From assembly GCA_016184455.1 (NCBI GenBank), contig JACPCS010000109.1, forward strand, positions 1-64,000: 64,000 nucleotides of DNA, read 5' to 3'. Of this stretch, positions 63,416 through 64,000 are shown in pieces; position 1 is the first letter of the stretch; each line of letters opens with the position of its first letter. The position numbers and the translations under genes are program-made. The notes beneath the pieces are model-generated. The model saw only the letters and a program-made list of their open reading frames with translations, searched no databases and was not told the DNA's origin. The DNA is from Acidobacteriota bacterium. Its GTDB lineage: Bacteria; Acidobacteriota; Vicinamibacteria; Vicinamibacterales; UBA2999.

Positions 63416-64000
63416 TGCCGAGCATTCCGTTGACCGTGCTGGTGCTGGTCGGCGTCGGATCGCCGGCGCTCCTGTTCGCGGTCCTCGGCGGCGCGTCACT
63501 CGTCAACCGCCCGTCGCCGGAGCGATCGACCGGTCCGCTCGCGGCGGGGGCGATGACCGTGTCGTGCGTCGCGTTGGTCCTGGCGTTCGTCGTCTACGGA
63601 ACGACGGCCACCGACGCGCAGCTGCTCTCCTACGGCGCCTGGTCGACGCTGCACGAGGGCGGCATCGCGATCGAATTCCTCGTCGATCGGCTGTCGCTCG
63701 GCTTCGCGGCGCTCTCGACCGCCATCGCGGGCGTCGTGTCGGCGTTCTCCAATCGCTACCTGCACCGGGAGTCCGGCTACAACCGCTACTTCGCGCTGCT
63801 GGCGCTGTTCGTGACCGGGATGCTGCTGGTGGCGCTGGCCGGCAATATCGCCGTCCTGTTCATCGGATGGGAACTGGTCGGCCTCAGCTCGGCGCTGCTC
63901 GTCGCGTTCTTTCACGAGCGGCCCGCCCCGCCCGCGAATGCGTTTCGGGTGTTCTCGGTGTACCGGATCAGCGACGCGGCCATGCTTTCGGCCGCGGTGC
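63412..64000 (+). CDS. dabB: DabB, NuoL-like ion-translocating subunit, 3' end outside window
   Basis: The first 196 residues are visible. They form NuoL/MrpA-type helices (TVLVLVGVGSPALLFAVLGG, FALLALFVTGMLLVALAG) with NIAVLFIGWELVGLSSALLV, which contains the conserved Glu of the antiporter-type channel. ATG 63412 overlaps the dabA stop as ATGA. DabB conducts protons or sodium and energises DabA. A free-standing NuoL paralogue is conceivable, but the pairing with dabA makes this assignment firm. Confidence 0.9.
   Translation, partial: MMPSIPLTVLVLVGVGSPALLFAVLGGASLVNRPSPERSTGPLAAGAMTVSCVALVLAFVVYGTTATDAQLLSYGAWSTLHEGGIAIEFLVDRLSLGFAALSTAIAGVVSAFSNRYLHRESGYNRYFALLALFVTGMLLVALAGNIAVLFIGWELVGLSSALLVAFFHERPAPPANAFRVFSVYRISDAAMLSAAV

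Overview
The window is GC-rich, gene-dense bacterial DNA. Several features suggest a soil-type Acidobacteriota, perhaps Vicinamibacteria: a Ser/Thr kinase fused to a beta-propeller, a DUF4159 protein, small exported proteins of lineage-specific type, EgtB/EgtD next to a DUF5996 protein, and gene ends carrying short near-heptameric repeats. This placement is inferred from gene content; no marker gene confirms it.

1-26 kb is mostly ordinary chromosome: a glycogen branching enzyme gene with a frameshifted 3' end, a PfkB-type sugar kinase, an exported metallo-beta-lactamase-fold enzyme, a TrmH-type methyltransferase, pheA, a rhomboid protease, ubiX, a four-gene ABC operon ending in an AttH-like lipocalin protein, a head-to-head EVE/Mug pair, a DUF4159 protein, a small radical-SAM module (HTH gene, 110-aa protein, radical SAM enzyme) and a glycine-betaine/choline-type ABC importer. 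An eroded IS630 transposase and a truncated four-helix-bundle gene lie at 7.5-9.1 kb.

26-46 kb is an accessory, decaying zone. It starts at a tRNA-Ser(GGA), whose 3' end is repeated (24 of 26 bases) 5.5 kb downstream, as expected for an integration footprint. Between the repeats lie the kinase, toxin-antitoxin relics and an intact Fic protein. Beyond them come an EF-hand-containing metallo-beta-lactamase, an intact pair of very large 2-hydroxyacyl-CoA-dehydratase-activase-like genes, and a stress-gene set (Hsp20, CBS, RND/MMPL, DnaJ, GGDEF, Usp, ChaB, NUDIX, Mg-type P-ATPase, VapBC-like pair). Many of these are truncated, frameshifted or joined to unrelated partners at deletion scars.

46-64 kb is metabolically coherent. 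It holds ergothioneine synthesis (DUF5996, EgtB, EgtD), then a six-gene redox operon: NarI/DsrM-like cytochrome b, a molybdopterin enzyme with a NapA/NasA-like Cys motif, a four-cluster ferredoxin, a Rieske protein, a small membrane protein and a TehA/SLAC1-type anion channel. A convergent haem-copper-oxidase-I/NnrS-like membrane protein follows, with a CRP/FNR-like palindrome upstream. The window ends with a P-II protein, a DUF2383 protein and DabA/DabB, a putative inorganic-carbon accumulation complex. The redox operon and the P-II/DAB association are the best candidates for an under-described system; the radical-SAM module is the best candidate for an undescribed peptide or protein modification cassette.
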